This document shows positions 1-11,140 of a DNA stretch of 64,000 nt, piece by piece. The stretch is from Polytrichum commune. Its lineage: Eukaryota; Streptophyta; Polytrichopsida; Polytrichales; Polytrichaceae. Position 1 is the stretch's first letter. Every line of letters begins with the position of its first letter. Under the pieces are notes generated by a model. It saw only the letters and a list, made by a program, of their open reading frames with translations. It had not been told where the DNA came from and made no database searches. The stretch is taken from positions 43,636,429-43,700,428 of the forward strand of contig OX485804.1 in NCBI GenBank assembly GCA_950295325.1, read 5' to 3'. The position numbers were made by a program, and so were the translations under genes.

Positions 1-22
1 ATGACGCCGCAAATTACGGAAC

Positions 23-760
23 TTTACGGACGCGCGTCCGTAAACATTACATCTCTTGACTTATTTGCTTATTGAATATCTCATATCTTATTGAATCTCT
101 CAGTGGCTTGTTGCATCATTGAGTATCTCAATCTATTTTCATTGGCTCATTGAGCATTTACAAGTAGGTTTACGGACGCGCGTCCGTAAACATGCATCCT
201 TTTGGTGTCACATGGTGGTATGTCATCTACAATGTGGGTTGTGAATTATTATCTGTTTTGATAGTATGCATATTTGTTCTGATGAATATTTACGGACGCG
301 CGTCCGTAAATCTTGAACCTTTTGCATCTGTTCTAGTAATGAGGTAAAGGTAGGTTTTCGGACGCGCGTCCATAAATATACAAACCTCTTGCATCTGTTC
401 TAGTAATGAGGTAAAGGTAGGTTTACGGACGCGCGTCCGTAAACATACAAACCTCTTGCATCTGTTTAGTAATGAGGTAAAAGTATGTTTACGGACGCGC
501 GTCCGTAAACAGACAAACCGTTGGTACACATTCAAATACATTACTGGTAAGGCCAGGAGGTAAAATTTAGTGTAAATGTAAATGGGGCTGGGACTTCTTG
601 GTTCCTTGCAACCCTATTTGTTTTGGACACAATTATCATTTGACATAGGGATGTTTACGGACGGGCGTCCGTAAACATACATTGTTTAATTTGCCAAGAC
701 GTTTGCGCCTAACCCTGACATCTCTTATCAGATAATGATTTGCGGACGGGCGTCCGTAAA
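23..760. repeat. Array of eight 22-bp palindromes upstream of the transposase gene
   Basis: Eight copies of a dyad-symmetric site (half-site TTTACGGACGC followed by its exact reverse complement) lie at 23-44, 169-190, 289-310, 355-376, 422-443, 488-509, 654-675 and 739-760. The first, second, third, fifth and sixth are perfect. The fourth has two substitutions, and the last two carry GGGC instead of GCGC at the centre. The array stops about 50 bp before the transposase ATG. Such subterminal or promoter-proximal dyads are typical of transposase-binding sites in DNA transposons, so the likely role is end recognition and/or autoregulation; that role is inference. The array may continue left of the window. 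Confidence 0.85.
289..509. repeat. 66-67 bp tandem repeat carrying the palindrome
   Basis: Within the palindrome array the sites at 289, 355, 422 and 488 are spaced 66, 67 and 66 bp apart. The DNA between them is also repeated (CTTGCATCTGTTCTAGTAAT, then GAGGTAAAGGTAGG). This makes it a true tandem repeat of about four units rather than scattered sites. The other palindromes of the array have unrelated spacers. Confidence 0.8.
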
Positions 761-813
761 CATACACTGCTTATATTTTATCTCATTCTTCATTTGGCTC
801 TCTTGTAGTGGCC

Positions 814-3800
814 ATGGATTCCGACGTCGGTGAAAGTGCGTCCGATTTCTCCTCGGAACCGTCAAGCTATGCTAGCGAGTTTGAAGATGTCGTGGAACAG
901 GAAGCTACAAATGGTGTGGCCGATGCAGATGATGAAATCATACCACCATGTGAGGGTTATTCGCGGGAGCAGTGGGTTGATCTTGATGTTGTACTACTCA
1001 ATGCATGTGCCGTTCCCGTGGCCAACGGTGTTTGTAGGAACTCGAATCCAACGGATTGTATTGATGCAAAACCCCTCGGGGAGGACGATGTTGGGGTGTG
1101 CATATTGAACTCCTTACTTCCATCGGAAGTGCCTCTTGGTTGGAGGTTCTCTCTCCGTCGATGGCCTTTGCGAAGTGTTCATCACGATGGTGTGAGCTTG
1201 TGGGATCAATCCCGCCGATTTGAGCAACTGCAACAGTCTTTGTTCGCTACAATGCGTCCCAGACAAGGTCGTCGTAAATATGATTCCGTTCGTGTGCCTC
1301 GTGAACCCACGCAGCGTCGTCGAGATCATACATTGGGAGACACATCTATTAGGTCCGTAGCCACAAAGGATTGTTGTGCGAAGAAGTGCTGCCAACTATT
1401 TCCCCGTGGCAAAATCAAATCTTTGAGGCAAGAGATGTGGCTTGCCGACTTTCATATGCGGTCTGCCAAGAAACTTGAAGTACATTGCAACATGCACTTG
1501 GATGCCGGAGGTTGTAAGGTTGTGACCTTGGAAAATATAGAAGTTTGTTGCCGGGCATGGTACATTATTCATGCCGTTTCAAAGGCAGATTTTTATAGGT
1601 TCTGGAACTACTCGCTGCAAGGAAGGCGTTCTCGGTTTCATGGCAACTCAGGTACAAAGAAGCCCAGGGAGGCAACACTCCAAGCGGCTGCAACTCTGTC
1701 AACCATTATTATGCCATTAGCGGATGCGATGCCACACAAGACACGCACTTTGCCGTCGGGGGAAAAGGTTGTTCAGATGGTTTTACCCACAGGGACAAAA
1801 TGGAAGAACATACTCGTGGATGTTAATGAAGTTGGTGAAAATGTTGGATGTGGGCCGATTTCGTTGTCAAAATTGAGTGTGATCAAGAATCAACAGTTCG
1901 CTGAATACATTACGAAGAGACCCGGGGATAAGTTTGCTAGGTGTTCTACTTGTGAAAAATATAAAGGCCTTCGAAACGCACATCCAATAGGGACCGAGTC
2001 GCACACCAGACATCAACAGAAATACATTGAGCATGTCAACAACCAGGAGGCACACCGTCAAGACTACTACAAGAATCGCGCCTTATCGATAATGAGGCCG
2101 AACGAGGTGTTGACAATCATTCATGACAAAATGGACCATGCGAAGACCGCTTGCCCTTGTTATGCGCGGAAAATAAAGGCCACAGATGGATATTTCAAGT
2201 TGCCAATATCTGTCACAGGTTCGTTGGTTTTCATTTTTTTGGCGTGCCCACATACTCATTTTTAAGAGTTACGGATGCGCATCCGTAACTCGTCTGTGCA
2301 TGGTTGTTCCTTACTTGCGGCAATATCATATTTCCTTTATATATATGATATTGGAATGTACTTCTCATTTGTATGTCTTAATTCAGGTATGATTGCACAT
2401 GGCCATGTGGACGTCAAGTATGCAAAATATGGCTTGGATTTCTATCCAGGCGACGCCAATCATACCGTAGGGTCTTTTGCAAAACTTCTACGAGATCTTG
2501 AGAGTCCGCCAACATCATCCTCGCGTGCTCTTTTTGTTGGATGTGGAACAACTCCGATTTATGAGGCTGTGCTAGAGGGGAAGGAAGTTTGTCTATCTTC
2601 ACTTCAAGAACCGCCTGAACAACCCGTTCTTGCTAAACCTTTGCCTCGAACTCTACACGTGCAACTTGACAATTGTGCCAAAGATAACAAATGTCGATAC
2701 GTGTTTTGTTTCTGGTCATTGCTGGTAGCCAAGGGCATTTTCAAAGAAGTGTTTGTGTCTTTTTTGATGGTTGGCCACACGCACGATGACATCGACGCTT
2801 CATTTGGACGTTGGAGTATGAAGTTGCACGAGGAGGATTTTCCGACAATTCCTCTTCTCATGAAATCATATATGGATTTGGACAATGTGCCAGTCATTCC
2901 ACATTTGATTGAAGAAGTGCCCGATTTCAAATGGTTTATAAAACCATTCATTCTTAAGGGGTCTGACCGACTAGTGGGCCACACCAAGGCTCAACAATTC
3001 CGATTTTATATGCGTGACGATGGTCTGCCCGCCATGCAATTCAAAGTTTTGTGCACTTCCCTGAATTGGGGTCCGGAGGAAGGGATACTCATTTGGCACA
3101 AAAACGAAGATGGCAAATGTGTGCTACCTGATGGTGAGCCGAAGCCTTGCACACCCAACCCCATGAGGAATGGGCCAGAAATCATCAAAGGTATATCTGG
3201 ATTCATTGAGTATTGGAAAGAATTGTGCGAGGAAGACATCACAAGACGTGTTAGGGATACCCACGAACCATTGATTGCGTATTGGGATCGCATTCGCACG
3301 GCATTGATAGCACCCGATGTTGATACACATTCATGTTTGACACAAGGGTTTTGGCCACAAAGTCGAGTGACAGTCGTGGAATCTAAGGCCATGTTGTTTA
3401 ACAATGGGGACGTTCGTGAAGAGTTCGCTGCGGACGATCATTATGTTGGCCCTGCTCGCAATCGACCGGAGCCGTCGTTTCGTGTTGGGGTTGATTGCCA
3501 CGAAGGTTATTTGCTGCTCGTACGTGCTGGGGATGAGGAGCATCCCAAGCCAATTTGGTTGGTGAAAGCATTGTCATCACCAAACTTTGTTTCAACTAGT
3601 CCAAATTTTCGCCAAATTGAGGTGGAATATTGCCGTCCAAGCACCAAAGATCAAAATGTGCTCCGGACATATTTAGGGTGGGACACCAAAAAAGGTTTCA
3701 AATGGACAATGGACTCATCATACGAACCGGTTTGGATAAACACAAATGCCATACTTTGTGCTTGGAAACCACGCAAAGGTTCGAAATCAGAGACAATGAC

Positions 3801-3921
3801 CATCCCGCAAAAACATATAGATTTTGCCAAAGACAACTTGGCACGTATCGCAGCTGCGGAAAACGATCTTGAAAATGGAAATGAAGTTGAAGATGAAGAT
3901 GAAGAGAGGGAATTATATTGA
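814..3921 (+). CDS. DUF7869-like transposase, two exons, apparently intact
   Basis: Exons 814-2218 and 2387-3921 join in phase across a 168-bp intron (donor ACAG|GTTCGT, acceptor TTCAG|GTATG) to give 979 residues. The open frame begins at a GTG at 808, but the first ATG is 814, which I take as the start. The N-terminus is acidic, then Cys-rich (DCCAKKCC near residue 190, CSTC near 378). Candidate catalytic acids are HDKMDH (D438/D441), QLDN (D563) and GHTHDDID (D602-D605). The LDN plus HTHxDID pair is the hallmark I associate with the DUF7869 family of plant, fungal and animal transposon-derived proteins; this is assigned from memory without a search. The C-terminus is acidic (EVEDEDEERELY). 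No internal stop or frameshift is seen, so the element may be recently active. The upstream palindromes and the intronic palindrome are probably its binding sites. Confidence 0.75.
2266..2291. repeat. Perfect 26-bp palindrome inside the transposase intron
   Basis: The half-site GAGTTACGGATGC is followed immediately by its exact reverse complement. It is the upstream palindrome with symmetric C-to-T and G-to-A changes (GGACGC to GGATGC and the mirror change) and with two extra paired bases at each end. It lies in the 168-bp intron, so it could be a transposase-binding site or affect splicing; neither is shown. Confidence 0.8.
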
Positions 3922-4052
3922 CGTACGTCGGGACCAAAGTTAGTTGAAATGTGTATTTGTTTGTCATTAATATATGACATTGGGGTTGAATATTATATTA
4001 GACACATTTTATAGATTACAACTAGTATAATATCATTGCATGACTGTATTGA

Positions 4053-4497
4053 TTTACGGATGTGGAATCACCCTTCCCATGCGCTATCAAATGTTTTCTA
4101 GTATATGTTTATATTTACGGATGTGGAATCCAAACTATTTAATATTGCATATTATGTTAATTTGTAAATTCCAATTAACATTGTCAATTTATTTTAAGTA
4201 TTGTTGCAGTTGGGATGTGCCATTCAATTCAACCACAATAGGCCAAGAGCTTTATGTTTCGGATGCGATTCCAAGAGTCAATACATATAAAATTAGATGG
4301 CTATTTATGGATTCATTACTTTTGTTCAACACAATCCCAAAAAAACAAATAATCATGTAATTGTGTGATTTGATTCTCATCCCCATACTTACTATATTTA
4401 GTAATATATATAGTTCCATCGCATATGGATTTCTAAAACATTATGATGTAATTGTTCCCGATGTTCCCTACGTTCACAATATTCGCATCCGAAACTA
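4053..4497. repeat. Degenerate palindrome copies downstream of the transposase
   Basis: Four decayed relatives of the upstream site occur: TTTACGGATGTGGAATC at 4053 and again at 4114, TTTCGGATGCGATTCC near 4257, and an inverted copy ATTCGCATCCGAAAC at 4481-4495. They suggest that the right subterminal region of the element lies here. I could not find a convincing terminal inverted repeat or target duplication that fixes the element's ends. Confidence 0.5.
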
Positions 4498-5570
4498 TGG
4501 GTCCAATTTATTTTGAGACTTTCCAAAGTCTCCAAATAACGAATATAGTGTTATTAACTCTTGGACGCTCACTCTTCACAGCTTTGTCTTACTCACTTTC
4601 TATCGCAATCACACGCTCTATTAATCGCAATGTAATAATAACAATAGGTTGTTATCTCTTACTCACTCAATCGTTACAGACGCACATTCTGTCTTGATCA
4701 ACAATGTTCTCAATCTCTCACTCAATCGGTGGCGACTTCAACAATGGACAATAGTTCACAATTCTCATGACTTCTCCGAAACCAGAAAATAGTTCGACTC
4801 ACTTCAGTCGTTTAATATAATCAAAATCAAAATCAACAATAAACTTCAGTAGAATCCAGTGTCCCGCAATCACTGCGGTGATCACTATATTTACCCTGAA
4901 GATAGTTTAACAATGAAAACCTCACACGACTCTTGTGCTGAGGGAGACAAGCCCATAAGTTCAACTATGCGCTCAAAAATAATCGAAGGAATGTCTGCTC
5001 TGTCCTTCTGCGCCTCCCCTCTTACAGGGCGAGGGAGACGATAGTTTTCCTAACTACCTGCTAGGGCCTCCTATGGCCGTGACCATAGTTATAACTTCCT
5101 CCTATGGTTTAACTATATTCCTCCTATTGGATGACTCCATCCGAATTAAACTATAAGCCTATAGTTGAACTGAAATGACCAAAAATTTGGCTCACAGAGT
5201 ACACACATGATTTACGCTTTGGCTAGTTCCATTTCCAATATTACTGAACGAGGTAATAACGGCCAACTTTAAATTTTTTTATCATCAATGACTTGGCAGT
5301 GAGTTGATTTATAATTAAGCACATTCACCCTTGGAGCATTGCACAACACCCAAAAGAAGGCTACCAATTACCTTATAATTGTGGGCATGCCTATACTTAG
5401 CCCCAACGATGTCATCCACCCATCGCATAACTCTTGAAATATCCATGTTGGTATCATAATCACGACACCAACCATAACCGCTTGCGCAAATGTCATGCAC
5501 CATGATTGCGTTCTAGATCGTGTCATTATGTCCGCTATCCCCCCCTCTTTTCCTACTACATTGTTTATGG
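4498..5570. other. AT-rich sequence without a gene
   Basis: Only short, non-conserved open frames are present. Around 5040-5160 there are repeated short words (CCTCCTATGG, ACTATAG) in both orientations, possibly an old MITE remnant. Nothing else is recognised. Confidence 0.5.
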
Positions 5571-5762
5571 TATTTAGTGTCACTTACTATTTGGAGTTAC
5601 ATACTGCTTAAATATTTTATTGTTAGTGTAATTTTTTACTATAGTTTTAATGTTCTACAATATCCAAGCAACCAATTTGACATTTTTTTGGTAAAAGACT
5701 AGATCTACAATAATAGAATTTTATAGCACAATGTAGGTCCAAATAGAAAGTGACACTAAATA
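5571..5762. mobile_element. MITE, ACTATTTGGA family, copy 1
   Basis: A 192-bp segment has matching inverted ends: TTTAGTGTCACTTACTATTT on the left, and on the right CCAAATAGAAAGTGACACTA, its near reverse complement. There is no coding capacity. Four further segments in this window (12129, 35181, 50408, 54367) share the subterminal words ACTATTTGGA and GCAATGCTATA or close variants, so this is a small non-autonomous DNA transposon family. The superfamily is not clear from the ends. Confidence 0.7.
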
Positions 5763-7489
5763 CGCAAAAATGTGTCACCAAAGTCGACCTAGGATCCAAA
5801 GGATGATAGGTTTGTACTTTCATCTCATAACAGAAGCATTGACTTAACGCACATAGGTAGCAACAACGCCAAAACTATGCACCCAACCTTTGAAAATTCA
5901 CATCTAATGCATTATCTAATCAAATCACACATTCTAAGCAGCTTTAGAAATCTAGAAAAGGAATTTATTCGGAAAAATATGACATCAGAAGTTAAAGCTT
6001 ACTTGAAGCCAACATATTTGATCCAACAACCGTTGTCCGAATGAACACCTTACTTTATACTCCAACTTTGAAAATCCAAAATGCCTTGCACCCTCAACCA
6101 ATTCACAAAAGAAAAATGTCTATGGAAAGTTAGAGAGAAGATCTACAATAAAAAAATAATAATGAGTCTTCCATTCAAAGTAGTAACTTGAGCATTTTTG
6201 TCATTAGCCGCCAAGGTCCATAAGAACTAAATTCTAAAACATGAAATCTAAACCTACCACCAAAGGAGAGGGAGCAAAAAGTCTACACACACACACATAC
6301 TCGGAAGGGAGAGAGACAGAATCAAAGAAAATAAAGATGTCCAAGGAAAGCTACCCTCTTGCACCTTAGTTGTCAAGCTGCAAAAGACTTTGGTAAGTCA
6401 CCTTTAAGCTTCCCCGGTCATTTACCAAATTTAAATATTTTTTCTACCACACAAAGATGGTTTTCATATACCATGCCATTTTTCACCCAATTAATTTGTT
6501 TCTACCCCAAATCATCACCTATTGTTGTCACCTTGGTTGCCGCTTGAAAGGTCTTCATTCCCCTTCCATTTGATCTTCATTTAGTTCTTCAAAAATCTTT
6601 GTCTTTAACAAGTCTTGTAATCGCTTTCACCTCCTATTTGCCTTTTACTTGCTATCCAATCCAAACTATTTTTTTCTAAATTTCAAAGTCTTTTTTTAAT
6701 TAACTTACAACTGGAATTAAACATGTATCTAACAAATCATCTTAATATTAATTTCTAACACAATGTTTTCTAAATACCCTCATTGATTAACATTTTAAAT
6801 TTAAATGCTAGGTGAGTCAAGATTTTTGGATCACACAATTTAATTAGAGTAAGACGTTCAATATATAACATATATTCATTTTAAAATATAGAAAGCTTAA
6901 AAATAATGGAATTTTTTTATTGATGATACAATAATAACTTTAAAAATGACGGAGCTAGCAATACTTGATATATGAAATCATTGCATAAACCCAAACTAAA
7001 CAACACAAATAATGTAGTGAGGAGTTTATCTATAATAACCTTGGAATATATCAAGGTACAACACTTCATTAGAAACCTAAGTAAGATGCCAAGAGGATAG
7101 TGTAGAGCTTTAGCCAAGAGAACAAGAGGTATCCATAATCACCCAAAAACTAAGGGACATCGCTACCATGGGATGCATTAAATAGTGTACCATTCATTGC
7201 AAGTTGGTAGAGAGTTGATTGGCGAAGCACTTAGGCGTAATTAGTCGAGTTGGACATGCATAATATTATTCAACCATTTACATTTGGATGCCAATTACAT
7301 TTGGATAAACTAGATTAAATTGTTACTGTCTAAGGATGAAGAATTAGAGGCCAAGGGCGGTAGATTAGCAGACTTTTGAGTTCTTGAGCTCAATGCCAAA
7401 AGTTGGCAAAGACTGAGATAAAGATTTGGAGTGTTTGAGCAAGCTTGAATTATGTTTAAGGAATCTGGCTCAACTTTGATTGTGGGGAC
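5763..7489. other. AT-rich intergenic sequence
   Basis: No open frame has recognisable protein features. Poly-purine and poly-pyrimidine tracts and a short CA run near 6285 are the only structure seen. Confidence 0.5.
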
Positions 7490-7492
7490 TAA

Positions 7493-8007
7493 GGGCCGCT
7501 TTACACCTAGAGGCCGGCCCAATTCCCCTTGAGGCCGATTGCATGAAATTTCAGCCCCTGTTGGGTTGGAGGCCGGCCTCAACTACACATTATAATAAGA
7601 TTATAATGGGGGCCAATTTTCCCATATGTAAAGGCCTTAGGGTCAAGAAGCTAGGTCGATTCAATAAATCTAGCACAATCCAACGGATCTAGCATAATCT
7701 AGCATAGAGCCGTTCATATTTCCACATAATCCAATGGATATGGTTCGCTAAAAAATCATATTTTATTCAAGAAAAATTTCTTAATTGAAATTTGACATTG
7801 GCCTTCCATTTTTGGTGCATCCAATTCAACGAGCTCGGGCCGTGTCATACCATGCATTTTTTGATTGAAAATTTCATACCAACAAATCGGCCTGGCCTCT
7901 AGGTGTAAAGGGTTTGGGACCGATTTCAGCCTTTTGGCCAATCACAAGTGAGGGTTTCAAGCCTCTTACACAACGAATTGGCCAGGCCTCTAGGTGTAAA
8001 GCGGCCC
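7493..8007. mobile_element. MITE with TAA target duplication (GGGCCGC ends)
   Basis: The left end GGGCCGCTTTACACCTAGAG and the right end CTCTAGGTGTAAAGCGGCCC are exact inverted repeats, extending inward imperfectly (AGGCCGGCCC against a GGCCAGGCC mirror). TAA flanks both sides (7490-7492 and 8008-8010), the 3-bp TWA-type duplication of PIF/Harbinger (Tourist-like) elements. An inner inverted copy of the CCTAGAGGCC word occurs near 7890-7910, so the right half has a partial internal duplication. It has no coding capacity. Confidence 0.75.
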
Positions 8008-8312
8008 TAAGTTTTGGCATCTCACATGAAGGGTTGTGCGCATTGCTGGCGATTCCAAGGGCTTTTGGAAATAGCCTCCCATAAATTGAAGAAGATCTTG
8101 GGTCCAAAAAGAAGGCACACGTGGCTGTGGTCTCTGACCTCAGTGCCTTGCATATTTGTGCTTACAAGTCCCGGAGAGGCTGGGAATTGGCAAGGGCCGT
8201 CAAAGGAGGGCCTATTATTTGAACACAAAGGTTTGGTGGCGAAAGAGGCTTCTGGTGTCGATGACAAGGTTTAAGGTGGAGATATCTTTGAAGAAGGTGA
8301 GTAAGTAATTAA

Positions 8313-9005
8313 GGTAGAGGGTGCTAAAACCAACACCCCATCCAAAACCAACATCTGTAAATGCCTCCCAATTGCCAACACTCTACGACCTTGAACCGTA
8401 TCTGGCGGTGTAGGAGCGTTTGGGCGCACGGAGTGACGGTTTTAGGTGTCATTAGTGGTGCCACCTCATAGTGGCCTCCACTACCTCCATGTAGGGTAGG
8501 TAACGGGCTCCACTTTATCTCGGGTTGGTTCAAGGTGGGATTAGGGTGGCTTGTCAATGCCTATTCTAGCCATTCTATCACAACGTCAAGGAGGTAGGCC
8601 CACAAAACACACAAGGGTTTTCCCGGGATGCAAGGTGATGGTTTTGCAAGTGAATCGGGTGGGAACATAAAGGTAGCCGTGTGGCTTTGCATACCATTAC
8701 TACTTGGGTTTTGATGTAGTTTGGGTCTAGTACCCAACTATGTTGTGTTGCTTCTAGGCAATGAAGGTGGGGGTCCTCATCATATGCGAGGTTGTCATGC
8801 ACGGGGCCTATGGATTAGTTTAAGGCAGCTAATAGTTTTGACTTTGAATATTCATCAAACATTCAATTGAGACTAAAAATGCTTTTTTCCTTTCTTGATA
8901 CCTATGTTTAGCCCAAAGGCTAATATAAATTTATATTTTTTATATCAACCACATAGCCATATGAACGTGCAATAGTTTAAAGTGTTGGTTTAAGCACCCT
9001 CTACC
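8313..9005. mobile_element. Terminal-inverted-repeat element (GGTAGAGGGTGC ends)
   Basis: The left end GGTAGAGGGTGCTAAAACCA and the right end TGGTTTAAGCACCCTCTACC are inverted repeats about 25 bp long with one mismatch. The flanks are TAA on the left and TTA on the right. They could be a mutated TWA duplication or simply extra paired bases, so the superfamily is uncertain. The 693-bp interior shows no conserved protein; it is noncoding or a deleted derivative. Confidence 0.6.
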
Positions 9006-9011
9006 TTAGCA

Positions 9012-9255
9012 GGTTCAAGAACATGTGGTTGGCGCAGTGCCCGGGAAGTTTTTGGGCATATATAGTCAGTCCAGATCCTAGTGATTCTAAATCCAACCGG
9101 TTACATGTTGACATCTTACAATTTTTCTTTAATCATTTGAGGTATATTCTCCATAGATTCCTCAAATGATCCGGTAATCCTCCTGAAGTCTCCAACTTCA
9201 ACCGGTTATTTCTCAAACTCAACCAGTTCATCTGTAACTAACCGCAGGTTCATCC
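9012..9255. repeat. ACCGGTT-rich dispersed repeat, single diverged unit
   Basis: This segment contains, in order, TTTTTGGGCATA, GATCCTAGTG, ACCGGTTACATGTTGACATC, CATAGATTCCTC, CTTCAACCGGTTATTTCTCA and GTTCATCTGTAACTAAC. That is the same order as the tandem units at 40.9-41.9 kb. It is an isolated, diverged copy of that repeat family. Confidence 0.7.
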
Positions 9256-11029
9256 CAAGCCCTGGGCTGGCAGATTGGTAAATTGCCAAACATGTATTTA
9301 CCTTAAACCCATCCGGATAATAGGAAAATAGTTGATATACTAACTGAGGCCCTTTGCACTTTGACATTGGACCCTCCAGGAAAGCCAGTCAGTTTTAGTA
9401 GTAATAACAGTTATTACCTCAAGTCAGGTGGGAAAGCCCAGTGTTCAATATTGGAGTCTTTAACACCTGTCAAATGCCATTTTGGCCGTCAATTTTAATT
9501 TTTACTTTTTAAAGTTTTTTGGGGGCACTTCACAAAAATGTGCTGTGCAAAGTTTTCATCAGCCACAGTGAAGGCCTCTCCAAAAACCACCTATCACACA
9601 ATATTGTGGTTGCAATTTGCACATAGAAACATAGCTGGACTCCAATCTTGGCACTATGGCATACACTTCCAAATTCCAATAACTTCTGCAATTTCGACTT
9701 TGCAACTTCGACTTGGCACCGACTGCAACTTTGGCTTGGCAAGCACAACTATATGTGAATGTGGATTTTCCAAACAGAGTTGGTGAAGAGTGATTGTAGA
9801 AGTCGATTGAAACTTGAAACATTGGATGTATTGATACAAGTGTCCTTATGTGGTCTTCCGATGGAAAATATGGATTGGACTAGAATTTTTGACACTTGAA
9901 AATCGACCAAAAACCAAAGGGCTTTGCCTTTGGAGTTGAATGATGACTAAGTGCATTATGTAGGAAATCTAAATAATCTTAGTACACATTTTATTGCAAG
10001 TACTTGTTCAATATAGTGAGGCATCATATTATTTTCATATTCAATACAAAATGGCCAATATCAAGTTCTTTTTTCTGTGAAGTGTTGCAAAAAAGTCTGA
10101 AAGTTTGAGTAAGGTGTGAATATTTTGAAGCCCTTCACATTGAAATGCATGTGCACACTTCAAACTTGAACACTGGGGAGGCCAATTTAGCCATGTACCC
10201 GTTATCATGTATGACTGTTCAAATATGGACTATGATAAAGCTTTCTATCTTGAAACAAAATTTTTTTTGAGACAGAAGGCCAACCGGGCCAACGCCAAAT
10301 GAATTGAAACCAAAAGAAAAGAACGCGCCCTCACAGAGGGGAGGCGGAACCCCTCGGACGCGCGACACCGCCACGTAAAAGAACCCGATAGACGACCACC
10401 ACCAAGGACAACCCCCACAACCACCCAACCAAGGACCACCCCCACCCCACCGACCGAGGACAACCCCCTAACCAAGAGAACCACTAGAACCCCCTAACTG
10501 TTGCCTAATTGTCTTTTCCAATTCCATTCGACGTGCAAATTATGTCGCTTGCAGAGCACATTCCTAGCGCCCCACGTTTTGTCGAAAGCTTGAAGTAAAC
10601 TAACCGCCGCGAAAGGACAAATCTTGATGTGTTTGATCACCCGCTTCCAGGCCATCTTGAAATAGATTGCTATCGGCTTTTCATTATGAATGTTTTTCAT
10701 AAGAGCTGAGAAACTTCTAAATTGAAGTAAAATGCTCATAATAGATTCAAAGGTCTGACATATTCTCTATACACAACCATTGATAAATTTTTTTTATAGA
10801 TAATTACTGGAGCATATGATGGAGGTTATTAGGTCCTTGAGAAAAACATGCTACTTCAAATTTGGTTTATTATACAAACCAAAAGTGGGCCAAAATGTTG
10901 CTTGGAATTACACCGTGCATGAGTTCTTAGGCGGATCAACCAATAAAATGACGTATGTGGGTATGAGTACAGTTTATTCAAATTGTTTTTTAGGAGGAAA
11001 TCTATAAATATTGGAGCATTTGATCCAAT
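9256..11029. other. Gene-free sequence with a GC-rich insert at about 10260-10500
   Basis: Most is AT-rich with no gene. From about 10260 to 10500 the composition changes sharply to C-rich (ACCACCCCCACCCCACCGAC and similar) and includes GGCCAACCGGGCCAACGCC. This block looks inserted from another source, such as a transposon fragment, but I recognise no protein or element in it. Confidence 0.4.
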
Positions 11030-11140
11030 GAACGGGGAAAACGGACTGCTAGTCATAAATGAACCTGTTGAGTTTGAGAAATAACTGGTTGAAATTCAAG
11101 GCCTTAGAATAACTGCCGATCATATTATATGAATCTATGG
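11030..11140. repeat. ACCGGTT-family remnant, inverted orientation
   Basis: The words GAACCTGTTGAGTTTGAGAA, ATAACTGGTTGAA and CCGATCATATTATATGAATC match the reverse complement of the ACCGGTT repeat unit with many substitutions. It is a short decayed copy. Confidence 0.55.

Noticed and set aside
290-541. Minus-strand 83-codon frame over the palindrome array
   Set aside because: Its repeated peptide is just the translation of the 66-bp tandem repeat; no coding signal.
23-760. CRISPR array
   Set aside because: The repeats are regularly placed palindromes, but the spacers are partly identical to each other and the host is a plant; there is no cas gene and no unique-spacer pattern.
808-813. GTG at 808 as transposase start
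   Set aside because: It is a non-ATG codon at the start of the open frame; the first ATG in frame is at 814 and fits a plant nuclear gene.
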